From NCBI GenBank assembly GCA_003695745.1, contig RFHW01000109.1, positions 1 through 17,881 on the forward strand: 17,881 nt of DNA, written 5' to 3'. Below are positions 1 through 7,657 of this stretch, in pieces (the stretch's first letter is position 1; the number at the start of each line of letters is the position of its first letter). Under the pieces are notes generated by a model. That model saw nothing but the letters and a program-made list of their open reading frames with translations, was not told the origin of the DNA and did not search any database. The position numbers and the translations under genes were made by a program. Source of the stretch: Methanobacteriota archaeon. Its GTDB lineage: Archaea; Hydrothermarchaeota; Hydrothermarchaeia; Hydrothermarchaeales; SZUA-236.

Positions 1-147
1 CAGAACAAGGACCGCGACAAAGGCTGCTAAAACCAGCCTGCCCCTCCTTTTCTCAAAGACATAGCCACATCTGGGGCACTCGCCGTTCTCAGGCACGACC
101 CAGGCGCCGCACTTGGGGCAGTAAACCTTCTCCTCTGCCATCGTCAT
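1..147 (-). CDS. Zinc-ribbon membrane protein (3' part outside window)
   Basis: Only the N-terminus is visible; the gene runs off the left edge. From ATG at 147 it reads MTMAEEKVYCPKCGAWV, followed by a second CPRCG knuckle, so it starts with a four-cysteine zinc ribbon (two CxxC pairs 15 residues apart). A basic stretch (EKRRGR) and a hydrophobic segment beginning LVLAAFVAV follow, which looks like the start of a membrane helix. The 147 start gives an ATGA overlap with the stop of the upstream 518-residue membrane protein, a sign of translational coupling; an in-frame ATG at 141 is the alternative. The function is not recognisable: zinc ribbon plus membrane helix proteins are common and mostly uncharacterised in archaea. 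Reading frame and zinc ribbon are clear; the role is unknown. Confidence 0.75.
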   Translation of the reverse strand, partial: MTMAEEKVYCPKCGAWVVPENGECPRCGYVFEKRRGRLVLAAFVAVLVL

Positions 148-1700
148 CTCACTTTCTTCAGCCTCTCCCCGTCTATCTCGGCGATGTTCATGAAGAGGTT
201 TTCAAAGTTGGAGATGTCCTTTTTGTCGTGGCCCTCCCTGTTCATGAAGACGATGAAGGTGACGCCCATCGTTGAAAGGCGGTTCAAGGTCTGGGATATG
301 AAACGATAGGCCTGGCCCACACCGATGTTGAGGATGAGGTTCGACAGGGGCTCAAAGATGAACACATGGTCCTTGGTGAGCGTCTCAAAGACCTCGCTGA
401 AATACTCCAGATTGGTCATGGGTATCTCGTCCTTGGAGGGCATGGCAGCCTGGTCAGGGAGGTTTATGATCCTCACGCCCTGAACGCCGCTGAAACGCTC
501 CCTGTAGTGCGCCGTTGCCGGCTGGGTGGAGACGAGGACGATGTCCTTGCCCTCCTCAAGCATGAAGTTCATCACATCTGCCATGACCGTCTCTTTCTTG
601 GCGGAAGGCTCATATTCCACGAGCATGGACTCCGCCATGTCAGCCTCCCCCATATAGGAGAGATCCTTTTCCGGAGGCGGCATCTCAATGTCAAGCTCCG
701 CCGATGGAGGCGCAGCTTCCAGTGCAGGCTCCTCCTCGCTTGTCTGCTCAGGAATCGTGAATGTCTCCGCCTCCTCGCCTGCTGGCGCTGAGGCCTCGGC
801 CACGGGGCGCGCCTCCGCCCTGTGCTTCGAGAGCTGTATCCTCTTCAGACCTGTGGCGGCGCGTCCGAGCTGGAGGTATATCTTTTCAAGGACAAGGTAT
901 ATGCCGAGGAGAATGACGCCGACGGCCCGAAGCGCTGTTCTTAGAGCGGCCCAGAGGAGGTTGCCTGTTGAACGAAACCCTCTGGTTATGGCGCGCCGGA
1001 TCCTGTAGGACGCCCTCCCGGGCTTCACCGACGGGCCCTTGATCTTCACAGCCCTTCTGAGAAGCGAGAGATAGACCAGGACGGTGAGCACTATGACACC
1101 GAGGAAGAGGGTGCCTGAAAAGAGCCCGGAAAAGACGCCCACCGTCGCGAAGGCCCCGAAGAGATACATCCTCTCAGACCGGGTCCAGAGCCCTGCCCCC
1201 TTTTCCTTTTCCTCAGCGGCCCTGTATCTCAGGAGAAGTATGCCTATGGCCGCGATCGTGCCTGTCCCAAGGTGCCCGGCGAGACCTGGCTCCACATAGG
1301 AGAGGTTGATCACCCACAGCCGTCCAAAGTTGTAGTAGGTGTCTTTCAGGGCAAGGAACAGCAGGGCGCCGAGGAGTATGAAGAGGTCGGAGAGCTGCCC
1401 AAGGAACACGCCCAAAGGGCCGCCAAATATGCTCTTTTTCCTGCTCCGCTTTTCAATGCTTCTTTCCACGTCGTCGAGGAAGGCGTTCACAAAGATCAGG
1501 GCCACCGCCGTCTTCACCGCAGTCTCGGCAGATATGAGCGGGATCTGGTATGAGGATATGAAGAGGGCTGCTGAGAGGAGGGCGGCCCCAAAGGAGAGGA
1601 GCGCCACCCTCGTGGGCGTTACCCCCATCTCTGATAGAAAGAACCCTGCTGCCCGGGCCAGCGGGTTGAATATGTTCGTGATCCTGAGCTCCATTCTCAT
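144..1700 (-). CDS. Membrane fusion protein: CDP-alcohol phosphatidyltransferase-like N-domain plus DUF835-like C-domain
   Basis: 518 residues. Residues about 1-225 are hydrophobic and resemble the CDP-alcohol phosphatidyltransferase fold: the opening NPLARAAGFFLSEMGVTPTR is typical of that family, and a G-x3-x-x3-D ending (GVFLGQLSD) sits where the family's G-x3-D-x3-D should lie. The catalytic D-xx-D-G-xx-A-R half is not intact (FLDDVERSIEKR instead), so catalysis is doubtful. Another hydrophobic stretch lies near 245-275. Residues about 290-380 are an acidic Ala/Pro/Glu-rich linker. Residues about 385-518 resemble DUF835/KaiC-like RecA-fold regulatory domains (VLVSTQPATAHYRE, then VFIFEPLSNLI) with no Walker A loop. 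The start at 1700 has an AGAGG ribosome-binding site at 1705-1709. It is coupled to the zinc-ribbon gene downstream by ATGA. I infer a membrane-anchored sensor or scaffold rather than an active lipid synthase. The domain calls are from pattern memory and moderate. Confidence 0.75.
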   Translation of the reverse strand: MRMELRITNIFNPLARAAGFFLSEMGVTPTRVALLSFGAALLSAALFISSYQIPLISAETAVKTAVALIFVNAFLDDVERSIEKRSRKKSIFGGPLGVFLGQLSDLFILLGALLFLALKDTYYNFGRLWVINLSYVEPGLAGHLGTGTIAAIGILLLRYRAAEEKEKGAGLWTRSERMYLFGAFATVGVFSGLFSGTLFLGVIVLTVLVYLSLLRRAVKIKGPSVKPGRASYRIRRAITRGFRSTGNLLWAALRTALRAVGVILLGIYLVLEKIYLQLGRAATGLKRIQLSKHRAEARPVAEASAPAGEEAETFTIPEQTSEEEPALEAAPPSAELDIEMPPPEKDLSYMGEADMAESMLVEYEPSAKKETVMADVMNFMLEEGKDIVLVSTQPATAHYRERFSGVQGVRIINLPDQAAMPSKDEIPMTNLEYFSEVFETLTKDHVFIFEPLSNLILNIGVGQAYRFISQTLNRLSTMGVTFIVFMNREGHDKKDISNFENLFMNIAEIDGERLKKVR

Positions 1701-1730
1701 CCGGCCTCTTACATCCTATGGTTGCTGGCG

Positions 1731-1740
1731 GTTAAAAAAG
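1731..1740 (-). promoter_or_regulatory. Candidate TATA box for the 144-1700 gene
   Basis: On the minus strand this reads CTTTTTTAAC, about 30 bases upstream of the ATG at 1700. A start site about 26 bases downstream would leave a leader of roughly 9 bases just holding the AGAGG site. It is a weak match on spacing and composition only. Confidence 0.3.
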
Positions 1741-1770
1741 CTTGTCATCGACGAGGGGGTGTGTGAGCAG

Positions 1771-1780
1771 AAAAATTAAA
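1771..1780 (+). promoter_or_regulatory. Candidate TATA box for the 1817 zinc-ribbon gene
   Basis: AAAAATTAAA lies about 40 bases before the ATG at 1817. Transcription starting about 26 bases from its centre would begin near 1801, leaving a short leader that carries GGGAG at 1808-1812. A second TATA-like string, CTATAAATA at 1794-1802, is too close to the ATG to serve this start. Confidence 0.35.
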
Positions 1781-1816
1781 TGAAAACAACGGGCTATAAA
1801 TATCACAGGGAGATTT

Positions 1817-2185
1817 ATGGAGGTAATCTACAGGCCCACTGAATGTCCGAAATGCTCAAAGCCCTTAAAGGACTTTCACACCCAGTATCCGTGGTGCGGA
1901 ACTCCTGTCAAGATAAAAAGAACGATAAAAAAGAGCAACGTAGTTGTGGGGCGTTTTGTAGCTGGGGTTTTCTTTTTGCTCCTTGCCTTTTTTGAATATG
2001 TATTTTATCAGGCAAGCAGGCCTGAAATAAACGTGCTCCGCCATAAAATATCGCTGTGGATGCCGATACCCACCAGCCTCCATCAGTTTACATTGATCCA
2101 AACTCAGATCGCCATAATATTCCTTGCTGTGTTGACCACCTTGCTCGCGGTGCTTGGGGTTTTCGTCTTCACAAAACACCTTTAG
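1817..2185 (+). CDS. Small AT-rich zinc-ribbon membrane protein
   Basis: 122 residues. The N-terminus has one intact CPKC knuckle; the second, written YPWCG where CPxCG would be expected, keeps only its last cysteine, so the zinc site is incomplete. A basic segment (VKIKRTIKKS) leads into a hydrophobic helix at about 46-65 and a second near 97-117, giving a two-helix topology. The codons favour A/T (ATA, AAA, TTT), unlike the GC-rich genes on both sides, which suggests recent acquisition or weak selection. ATG 1817 is preceded by GGGAG at 1808-1812. It has its own short divergent intergenic region and converges on hppA with 15 bases between stops. The function is not recognisable. The frame is convincing because both the zinc knuckle and the amphipathic/hydrophobic pattern are protein-like. 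Confidence 0.7.
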   Translation: MEVIYRPTECPKCSKPLKDFHTQYPWCGTPVKIKRTIKKSNVVVGRFVAGVFFLLLAFFEYVFYQASRPEINVLRHKISLWMPIPTSLHQFTLIQTQIAIIFLAVLTTLLAVLGVFVFTKHL

Positions 2186-2200
2186 AGCCGGGGGTTGGAA

Positions 2201-4171
2201 TCAGACAAAGAGCGGTGCAAATACCAGTGCCACGATGCTCATGAGCTTTATGAGTATGTTGAGGCTCGGGCCGCTCGTGTCCTTGAATGGGTCGCCAACT
2301 GTGTCGCCCACCACCGCCGCCTTGTGGGCGTCCGAGCCTTTACCGCCTAGATTGCCCTTTTCAATGTGCTTCTTGCCGTTGTCCCATGCCGCGCCGGCAT
2401 TGGCCATCATCACCGCAAGCATGAATCCTGTGACGATGGCGCCTGCAAGGAGGCCGCCCAGGGCCTCAGGTCCCAGGAGCAGGCCCACTGCAACGGGTGT
2501 GATCACGGCAAGGAGCCCGGGTATGACCATCTCCTGGATGGCGGTTTTGGTGGAGATGTCAACGGCCCGCGCATAGTCTGCCTTCGCCTTGCCCTCCATC
2601 AGGCCCGGTATCTCCCTGAACTGCCTTCGCACCTCCTTTACCACCTGAAAGGCGGCCTTGCCCACGGCATCCATCGTGTACGATGAGAAGAGGAAGGGCA
2701 GCACACCGCCCAGGAAGAGGCCTGCAATGACCTCTGGCTTGGCGATGTCGATGGCTGCGAGCCCTGTGGCCTTTGTGTATGCGGCGAAAAGGGCAAGAGA
2801 TGTGAGGGCGGCAGAGGCTATGGCAAATCCCTTGCCTGTTGCTGCCGTGGTGTTCCCGAGGGAGTCGAGCTCGTCGGTGCGTTTTCTCACGTCCTCGCCG
2901 AGCCCGGCCATCTCAGCGATCCCGCCTGCGTTGTCAGCTATCGGTCCATAGGCGTCTGTGGACATGGTGACCCCCAGTGTGGAGAGCATGCCCACAGCTG
3001 CGATTGCCACCCCATATACGCCTGAGAAGTGATAGGTGAGCACAACCGCTAAAGCGATGATGAGGACCGGGAAGGTGGTGCTCTTCATCCCCACTGAGAT
3101 GCCTGTGATGAGGTTTGTGCCTGCGCCTGTCTGCGCCGACTCCGCCACCCGCTGGGTGGGCTTGTAGTTGGCTGATGTGAAGTATTCTGTGATGAGCCCG
3201 ATGGCGATGCCGCTTACAAGGCCCAAGATGATGGAATAGAAGATGTTTATGTCTCCAACGGTCTGCTGCACAAGGAAATATGAGATGATGATTATAAGCC
3301 CGCCTGTTACAAAGACCCCTTTTCTGAGGGCCAGGAGAAGCTCCGGGATGGTTGCGTCCTCATGGGTCCTCACGAAAAAGGTGCCTGCTATGGCCGCGAC
3401 TATGCCTGCGCCTGCCACGTAGAGGGGCAGGAGCACGCCGCCCAGCCCGTATTTTGCAGCCGCCGCGCCGATGATCATGGTGGCGATGATGCTGTTCACA
3501 TAGGATTCGAAGAGGTCTGCTCCCATGCCTGCCACGTCGCCCACGTTGTCGCCCACGTTGTCTGCGATAACCGCCGGGTTCCGGGGGTCGTCCTCCGGTA
3601 TGCCTGCCTCCACCTTGCCGACGAGGTCTGCGCCCACATCGGCTCCCTTTGTGTATATCCCTCCTCCAACACGGGCGAAGAGGGCGATTGAGCTTGCGCC
3701 GAAGCCAAAGCCATTTATGACGTTCGGATCTTTGAGGAGGAGGTAAAAGAAGCTTATGCCGATGACGCCGAGGCCCACAACCGAGAATCCCATGGTGGCG
3801 CCGCCTGAAAAGGCCGTGTCCAGCGCCTTGTTGATGCTTGTCTTTGCTGCCTGAGCGGTCTTTTCATTGGAGCTTGTAGCTGCTTTCATCCCGATGAAGC
3901 CTGCCAGCGCGGAGGAGAAGGCTCCGCCCACATAGGCAAGGGCGGTTTTTGAGGATATCTTCACGTAGAGAATAACTGTCACTGTCGCTGCAAAGAGGAA
4001 TATATAGGTGTATTCTCTTTTCAGGAAGGCCATTGCGCCTTCAGAGATGGCGCGGGATATTTTCCTCATCTCCTCTGTTCCCGCCTCTGCCTTGGACACC
4101 TTGTTTATAAGGTAGGCTACAAAGGCCATGGCCGCCAAGCCTGTTGCCAGTGGAATGAGCGATGTATCCAT
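2201..4171 (-). CDS. hppA: Membrane-bound pyrophosphatase, K+-dependent type (H+ or Na+ pump)
   Basis: 656 residues, a normal length for the family. It hydrolyses cytosolic pyrophosphate and couples this to export of H+ or Na+ across the cell membrane. The hallmark substrate loop is present at about residues 168-225 ([18 protein letters not shown], then [19 protein letters not shown] and ADLFESY), as is the C-terminal [20 protein letters not shown] with [10 protein letters not shown]. About 16 hydrophobic helices are spread throughout. The K+ site reads [10 protein letters not shown]: Ala443 and Gly446 occupy the positions that are Ala/Gly in K+-dependent enzymes and Lys/Thr in K+-independent ones, so K+ dependence is expected. 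Whether it pumps Na+ or H+ cannot be settled by eye. The ATG at 4171 has GAGGTGA about 5 bases upstream and a TATA box near 4220. It is a single-gene unit, divergent from argD. Confidence 0.97.
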   Translation of the reverse strand: MDTSLIPLATGLAAMAFVAYLINKVSKAEAGTEEMRKISRAISEGAMAFLKREYTYIFLFAATVTVILYVKISSKTALAYVGGAFSSALAGFIGMKAATSSNEKTAQAAKTSINKALDTAFSGGATMGFSVVGLGVIGISFFYLLLKDPNVINGFGFGASSIALFARVGGGIYTKGADVGADLVGKVEAGIPEDDPRNPAVIADNVGDNVGDVAGMGADLFESYVNSIIATMIIGAAAAKYGLGGVLLPLYVAGAGIVAAIAGTFFVRTHEDATIPELLLALRKGVFVTGGLIIIISYFLVQQTVGDINIFYSIILGLVSGIAIGLITEYFTSANYKPTQRVAESAQTGAGTNLITGISVGMKSTTFPVLIIALAVVLTYHFSGVYGVAIAAVGMLSTLGVTMSTDAYGPIADNAGGIAEMAGLGEDVRKRTDELDSLGNTTAATGKGFAIASAALTSLALFAAYTKATGLAAIDIAKPEVIAGLFLGGVLPFLFSSYTMDAVGKAAFQVVKEVRRQFREIPGLMEGKAKADYARAVDISTKTAIQEMVIPGLLAVITPVAVGLLLGPEALGGLLAGAIVTGFMLAVMMANAGAAWDNGKKHIEKGNLGGKGSDAHKAAVVGDTVGDPFKDTSGPSLNILIKLMSIVALVFAPLFV

Positions 4172-4214
4172 GTTTCACCTCACAGTTTGGATTTTCAAGG
4201 TAACGGCTCTGCCC

Positions 4215-4226
4215 TTATATATAATA
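4215..4226 (-). promoter_or_regulatory. TATA box of hppA
   Basis: TATATATAA-type element (plus strand TTATATATAATA) centred about 50 bases upstream of the hppA ATG. The expected start site near 4194 leaves a leader of about 23 bases that contains the GAGGTGA ribosome-binding site. It is the strongest TATA box in the window for a minus-strand gene. Confidence 0.6.
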
Positions 4227-4249
4227 TTTGTCCCCCCACACCCCTTTGT

Positions 4250-4338
4250 TTCCACTGGAACCCTATTGTGTTCCATGTGATTTTACAATAATATTTTAAT
4301 ATATTGATAACAAACGATTACATACAGTTCCATATGAA
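4250..4338. repeat. Three copies of pseudo-palindrome TTCCANNNGAW (candidate operator)
   Basis: The divergent hppA/argD region holds TTCCACTGGAA at 4250-4260, TTCCATGTGAT at 4271-4281 and TTCCATATGAA at 4328-4338, all in the same orientation. The first is a perfect inverted repeat around one base. The starts are 21 and 57 bases apart; 21 bases is two helical turns. The copies lie between the hppA TATA box (near 4220) and the argD TATA box (near 4366), where a transcription factor could act on either gene. The motif is an observation; its use as an operator is inference. Confidence 0.4.
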
Positions 4339-4362
4339 ACACAGGGCTCTCCCCCCAAAACA

Positions 4363-4370
4363 TTTTAAAA
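4363..4370 (+). promoter_or_regulatory. TATA box of the argD operon (leaderless start)
   Basis: TTTTAAAA, centred at about 4366, lies 26 bases before the ATG at 4392, which is the archaeal TATA-to-start-site distance. The transcript would therefore begin at or next to the ATG. No ribosome-binding site precedes either the GTG at 4377 or the ATG at 4392, which fits a leaderless mRNA. Confidence 0.5.
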
Positions 4371-4391
4371 CCTCCTGTGCCACATGGTATT

Positions 4392-5564
4392 ATGGAGGAT
4401 TTCATTGAGGAAGAGCGAAGGCTTATTGCGCACACCTATCTCAGACAGCCCATCATGATAAAAGAGGCCAGCGGCGCAGAGGTAAAGGATGTACATGGAA
4501 AGACCTACATCGATTTCTTCTCCGGGATAGCGGTGAACAATGTGGGGCACTGCCACCCGGCCGTGGTGGAGGCCATCAAAAAACAGGCAGAGAGACTGAT
4601 TCATACATCAAACATCTACTATACGGAGCCCCAGCTCAAGCTTGCCCGCCTTCTCAACGATATCTCAGGAGGATACAGGTCTTTTTTCTGCAACAGCGGG
4701 GCAGAGGCAAACGAAGCAGCCATCAAGCTGGCAAGGAAACACACCGGGAAGAGCAACATCATAACGGCGGAGAACTCCTTTCACGGCCGCACCCTTGCAA
4801 CACTTGCTGCTACGGGACAGGAAAGATACAGGCAGGGATTCGACCCCCTGCCAGAGGGCTTCAGCCATGTTCCCTTCGGGGATGCAGAGGCGGTTGAAGA
4901 GGCCATAACAGAAGAGACGGCAGCGGTCATGATCGAGCCGATTCAGGGCGAAGGCGGGGTTGTGGTGCCGCCTGAAGACTACCTCAGGAAAGTGGCGGCC
5001 ACATGCGAGAAGAGGGGCGTGCTCCTCATCCTGGACGAGGTGCAGACAGGATTCGGCAGGACCGGCGACGTCTTTGCATGGCAGGGATACGGGGTGGAGC
5101 CGGACATCTTCACCGTGGCAAAGGCCCTTGGAGGAGGAATGCCCATAGGAGCGATGCTCGCCAGACCGGAGGTGATGGATTCCTTCGGACCAGGGGATCA
5201 CGCATCCACCTTCGGCGGAAACCCCGTGGCCTGCGCGGCAGCGGCTGCAAGCGTTGAGGTGATCCTCAGGGAGGGGCTGGCAGAGCGCGCCAGGGAGCTC
5301 GGCAGATACCTGATCCAGAGGCTTGAGGAGCTCCAGGAGAGACACCCCTCCATCAGAGAAGTGAGGGGCCGGGGGCTCATGATCGGCGTGGAGCTCGACT
5401 CCCCATGCCAGGAGGTTGTGGACCGGGCACGGGAAAAGGGGCTGCTCCTCAACTGCGTCCATGAAAAGACGCTGCGCCTTGCGCCGCCTCTGATCATAGA
5501 CAGACCGCTGATCGATGAGGCCGTTCAGACCCTGGACGAGATATTTGCAGAGACAAAAAAATGA
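4392..5564 (+). CDS. argD: Acetylornithine aminotransferase (class III PLP aminotransferase)
   Basis: 390 residues from ATG 4392. It converts N-acetylglutamate semialdehyde and glutamate to N-acetylornithine and 2-oxoglutarate in arginine synthesis; related archaeal enzymes also serve lysine synthesis (LysJ/ArgD). Visible family marks: YIDFFSGIAVNNVGHCHP near the N-terminus, NSGAEANEAAIKLARK (phosphate-binding region), SFHGRTLATLAATGQ, ILDEVQTGFGRTGD with the pyridine-binding Asp, and the PLP lysine K244 in TVAKALGGGMPIGA, followed by STFGGNPVACAAA. A GTG at 4377 would add five residues, but the TATA box spacing points to a leaderless start at 4392. It is the first gene of a plus-strand operon and overlaps hisC by ATGA. 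Ornithine or GABA aminotransferase are less likely alternatives given length, motifs and the biosynthetic neighbour. Confidence 0.93.
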   Translation: MEDFIEEERRLIAHTYLRQPIMIKEASGAEVKDVHGKTYIDFFSGIAVNNVGHCHPAVVEAIKKQAERLIHTSNIYYTEPQLKLARLLNDISGGYRSFFCNSGAEANEAAIKLARKHTGKSNIITAENSFHGRTLATLAATGQERYRQGFDPLPEGFSHVPFGDAEAVEEAITEETAAVMIEPIQGEGGVVVPPEDYLRKVAATCEKRGVLLILDEVQTGFGRTGDVFAWQGYGVEPDIFTVAKALGGGMPIGAMLARPEVMDSFGPGDHASTFGGNPVACAAAAASVEVILREGLAERARELGRYLIQRLEELQERHPSIREVRGRGLMIGVELDSPCQEVVDRAREKGLLLNCVHEKTLRLAPPLIIDRPLIDEAVQTLDEIFAETKK

Positions 5565-6655
5565 TCAAGAGATTCATAAAAGAGGATATCAAGGACCTGG
5601 AGCCCTATGTGGCGGGCGCAACAAAGGAGGAGGCCGCCCTACGCCACGGGCTCAGGCCGGAGGAGGTCATAAAGCTTGCGTCAAACGAGAATCCCTACGG
5701 ACCACCGCCGAAGGCGGTTGAGGCCATAGAGGGGTGGTCTTGCCGGGTCAATCTATATCCTGAGGACTATCCGCGGGAGCTGATAGAGGCCATATCAGGC
5801 TATGTCAACGTCCCTGCAGAGATGATACTGCCCGGCGGCAACGGGGCGGACGAGGCCATGGACACCATCTTCAAGATGCTCCTTTCCCCGGGGGACGAGG
5901 TGCTCCTGCACAGCCCCACCTTCCCCTATTACAGGATTCTCACAAGGCTCTACGGAGGCAGGGCCGTGGAGGTGCCCATGACCGATGGATACGGCTTCCC
6001 CGCAGAGCGGATCATCGAAGGGGTAACTGACAGGACAAAGCTCATAGTGATATGCTCCCCTAACAACCCAACGGGAACGGCGATTGGGGCCGACGAGGTG
6101 AAGGCCCTGCTTGACACCGGCCTGCCGGTGATGCTCGACGAGGCCTATGTGGAGTTTGCAGACACGTCCCACACCGGGCTTGTCAGGGAATATGAAAACC
6201 TTGTGGTTCTCAGGACATTCTCAAAGGCATTCGGCCTTGCAGGGCTGCGCGTTGGATATGCCCTTGCCCATCCCGACCTGACGGCGGAGGCCCTGAAGGC
6301 GAAGCCCCCTCACAATGTGAACCTCCTCGCCCAGAAAGCGGCGGCAGCGGCCCTGGGCGATCTGGGGCACATGCGAGAGAGCGTTGAAAAGATCAGGAGG
6401 CAGCGCAGCATGGTGTTTGAAGAGCTCGCCGCCATTGAAGGTGTGAAGGCCTATCCTTCGCAGGCGAACTTCCATCTCATAGACCTCAGCGGCAGCGCCA
6501 AAGAGGCACGTGGCGTTGTGGAGGGGCTTGAGCGCCGCGGCATCATCGTCAGGTGGTGCGCCGGATTCGGCCTCCCAGACTGCATCAGGGTGACGGTGGG
6601 AACGGAGGAGGAGAACAGGCGCTTCCTCGCAGAGCTTAAAGAAGTGTTGGGATGA
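5561..6655 (+). CDS. hisC: Histidinol-phosphate aminotransferase
   Basis: 364 residues, a normal HisC length. It transfers the amino group of glutamate to imidazole-acetol phosphate in histidine synthesis. The class I/II fold is clear: LASNENPYGPPPKAVEAI near the N-terminus (substrate-binding), GGNGADEAMD, the CSPNNPTGTAI motif with the conserved Asn, MLDEAYVEF with the PLP-contacting Asp, and PLP lysine K222 in TFSKAFGLAGLRVGYA. The Arg of RVTVGTEEEN near the C-terminus is the usual carboxylate- or phosphate-binding arginine. The ATG lies inside the argD stop (ATGA), and its own stop overlaps the next ATG the same way, so the three genes are translationally coupled. A broad-specificity aromatic aminotransferase role cannot be excluded, but HisC is by far the best reading. 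Confidence 0.93.
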   Translation: MIKRFIKEDIKDLEPYVAGATKEEAALRHGLRPEEVIKLASNENPYGPPPKAVEAIEGWSCRVNLYPEDYPRELIEAISGYVNVPAEMILPGGNGADEAMDTIFKMLLSPGDEVLLHSPTFPYYRILTRLYGGRAVEVPMTDGYGFPAERIIEGVTDRTKLIVICSPNNPTGTAIGADEVKALLDTGLPVMLDEAYVEFADTSHTGLVREYENLVVLRTFSKAFGLAGLRVGYALAHPDLTAEALKAKPPHNVNLLAQKAAAAALGDLGHMRESVEKIRRQRSMVFEELAAIEGVKAYPSQANFHLIDLSGSAKEARGVVEGLERRGIIVRWCAGFGLPDCIRVTVGTEEENRRFLAELKEVLG

Positions 6656-7635
6656 AGCCTCTTCCAGACAGACAGCCCGGCGCTGCGGCGCTGGAGGCAA
6701 TCGCTATGTCCGCTGGCTTGACAGAAGAGGAGTCTCAAGAGAGCGTCGAGCGGTGTAAGGCGGCCTTTTCATCGGTCACAGGCCACAGCCATGTGGAGCT
6801 GACCAGAACAGGCGGTGAGGCTATATTCCGGGTTCTATCAGCCGTTGGCGGCAGCGTAATGCTCCCTGATCAGGGCATCTGGCAGGGGACGGTGAAACAC
6901 TGCAGCGGGCTCGGCATCCCGACCACGGTCCTCCAAACCGACCTGGGGCTGATCGATCCGGAGAGGCTCAGCGAGGCCATAAAGGCCCGCCGTCCGAAGG
7001 CCCTCTTCATAACCTCCTTTGCCGGCTATATTGCAGAGCAGGACCTCCCGGCCATCTCAGAGGTGTGCAGGGAGGAGGGGGTTCTTCTCATCGAGGACGC
7101 CTCATCCTCCATCGGCGACGGCGTGCTTGGGAAGGCCAGATACAGCGACGTCATCGTGGGCTCGGCGAGAGAACCAAAGCTCCTGTTCCTGAAAGAAGGG
7201 GGTTTCATCGCCACAAGCAACCCTGAGATGGCCAAGACCTTAGAAAGCCGGGGCTGCCAAAAGCCAAGCCCGGATGCCTGCGCTGCCATGACCGCGGCGT
7301 TGAAAGAGGCGCCACAGACACTGAAAGAGCTCTGCTCCTTCTCTGAAAGGCTTAAAGAACGCCTCGATGGGGTGGTCCACAGAGGCAGAAGGGGACCCTG
7401 CGTCGGTGTCTTGACGGAAGCTCCGAAGAAAGTGGCCAGAAAGGCGGCTCAAAGCGGTCTCGTCACAGAATCGGGAAAGACCATCTTCACAACATGCCCG
7501 CGATACGACCGGTTCCTTGAAAAGGGGCTGGTCATCGAGGTGAAGAAGCTGGATGTTGGGGCCTTGGGCGAGGCAGGTCTTCACAGGATAATCGAGCTGA
7601 TCCAGCGAGGCTCAAAGAAGGTAAGGGTATTTTAG
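6652..7635 (+). CDS. DegT/DnrJ/EryC1-like PLP-dependent aminotransferase homologue
   Basis: 327 residues, shorter than the 370-400 usual for DegT-family sugar aminotransferases. The active site can be aligned: GGEAIF (phosphate-binding turn), LLIEDASSSIGDG (Asp that contacts the PLP ring nitrogen), and SAREPKLLFLKEGG, in which K176 takes the position of the PLP lysine in the family motif S-x4-K-x6-GG. The cofactor site therefore looks intact. The second half (about 200-327) is not recognisable and is Lys/Arg/Cys-rich. The substrate is unknown: neighbours argue for an amino-acid rather than a nucleotide-sugar pathway. The start at 6652 overlaps the hisC stop by ATGA. It ends 22 bases before the membrane-protein gene, which has AAGGAG in the gap. 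Confidence 0.75.
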   Translation: MKPLPDRQPGAAALEAIAMSAGLTEEESQESVERCKAAFSSVTGHSHVELTRTGGEAIFRVLSAVGGSVMLPDQGIWQGTVKHCSGLGIPTTVLQTDLGLIDPERLSEAIKARRPKALFITSFAGYIAEQDLPAISEVCREEGVLLIEDASSSIGDGVLGKARYSDVIVGSAREPKLLFLKEGGFIATSNPEMAKTLESRGCQKPSPDACAAMTAALKEAPQTLKELCSFSERLKERLDGVVHRGRRGPCVGVLTEAPKKVARKAAQSGLVTESGKTIFTTCPRYDRFLEKGLVIEVKKLDVGALGEAGLHRIIELIQRGSKKVRVF

Positions 7636-7657
7636 TGATAAGGAGCAAGTAACAGAC

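Noticed and set aside
1794..1802. CTATAAATA as TATA box for the 1817 gene
   Set aside because: It is only about 19 bases before the ATG, so transcription would start inside the gene and no later in-frame ATG would keep the zinc knuckle.
4172..4391. Possible tRNA or small RNA in the largest intergenic region
   Set aside because: No cloverleaf, B-box or stable hairpin is visible; the region is explained by two promoters and the TTCCA repeats.
4665..5462. 265-codon open frame on the minus strand inside argD
   Set aside because: It is opposite the conserved ArgD core and rich in His, Cys and Pro with no recognisable domain.
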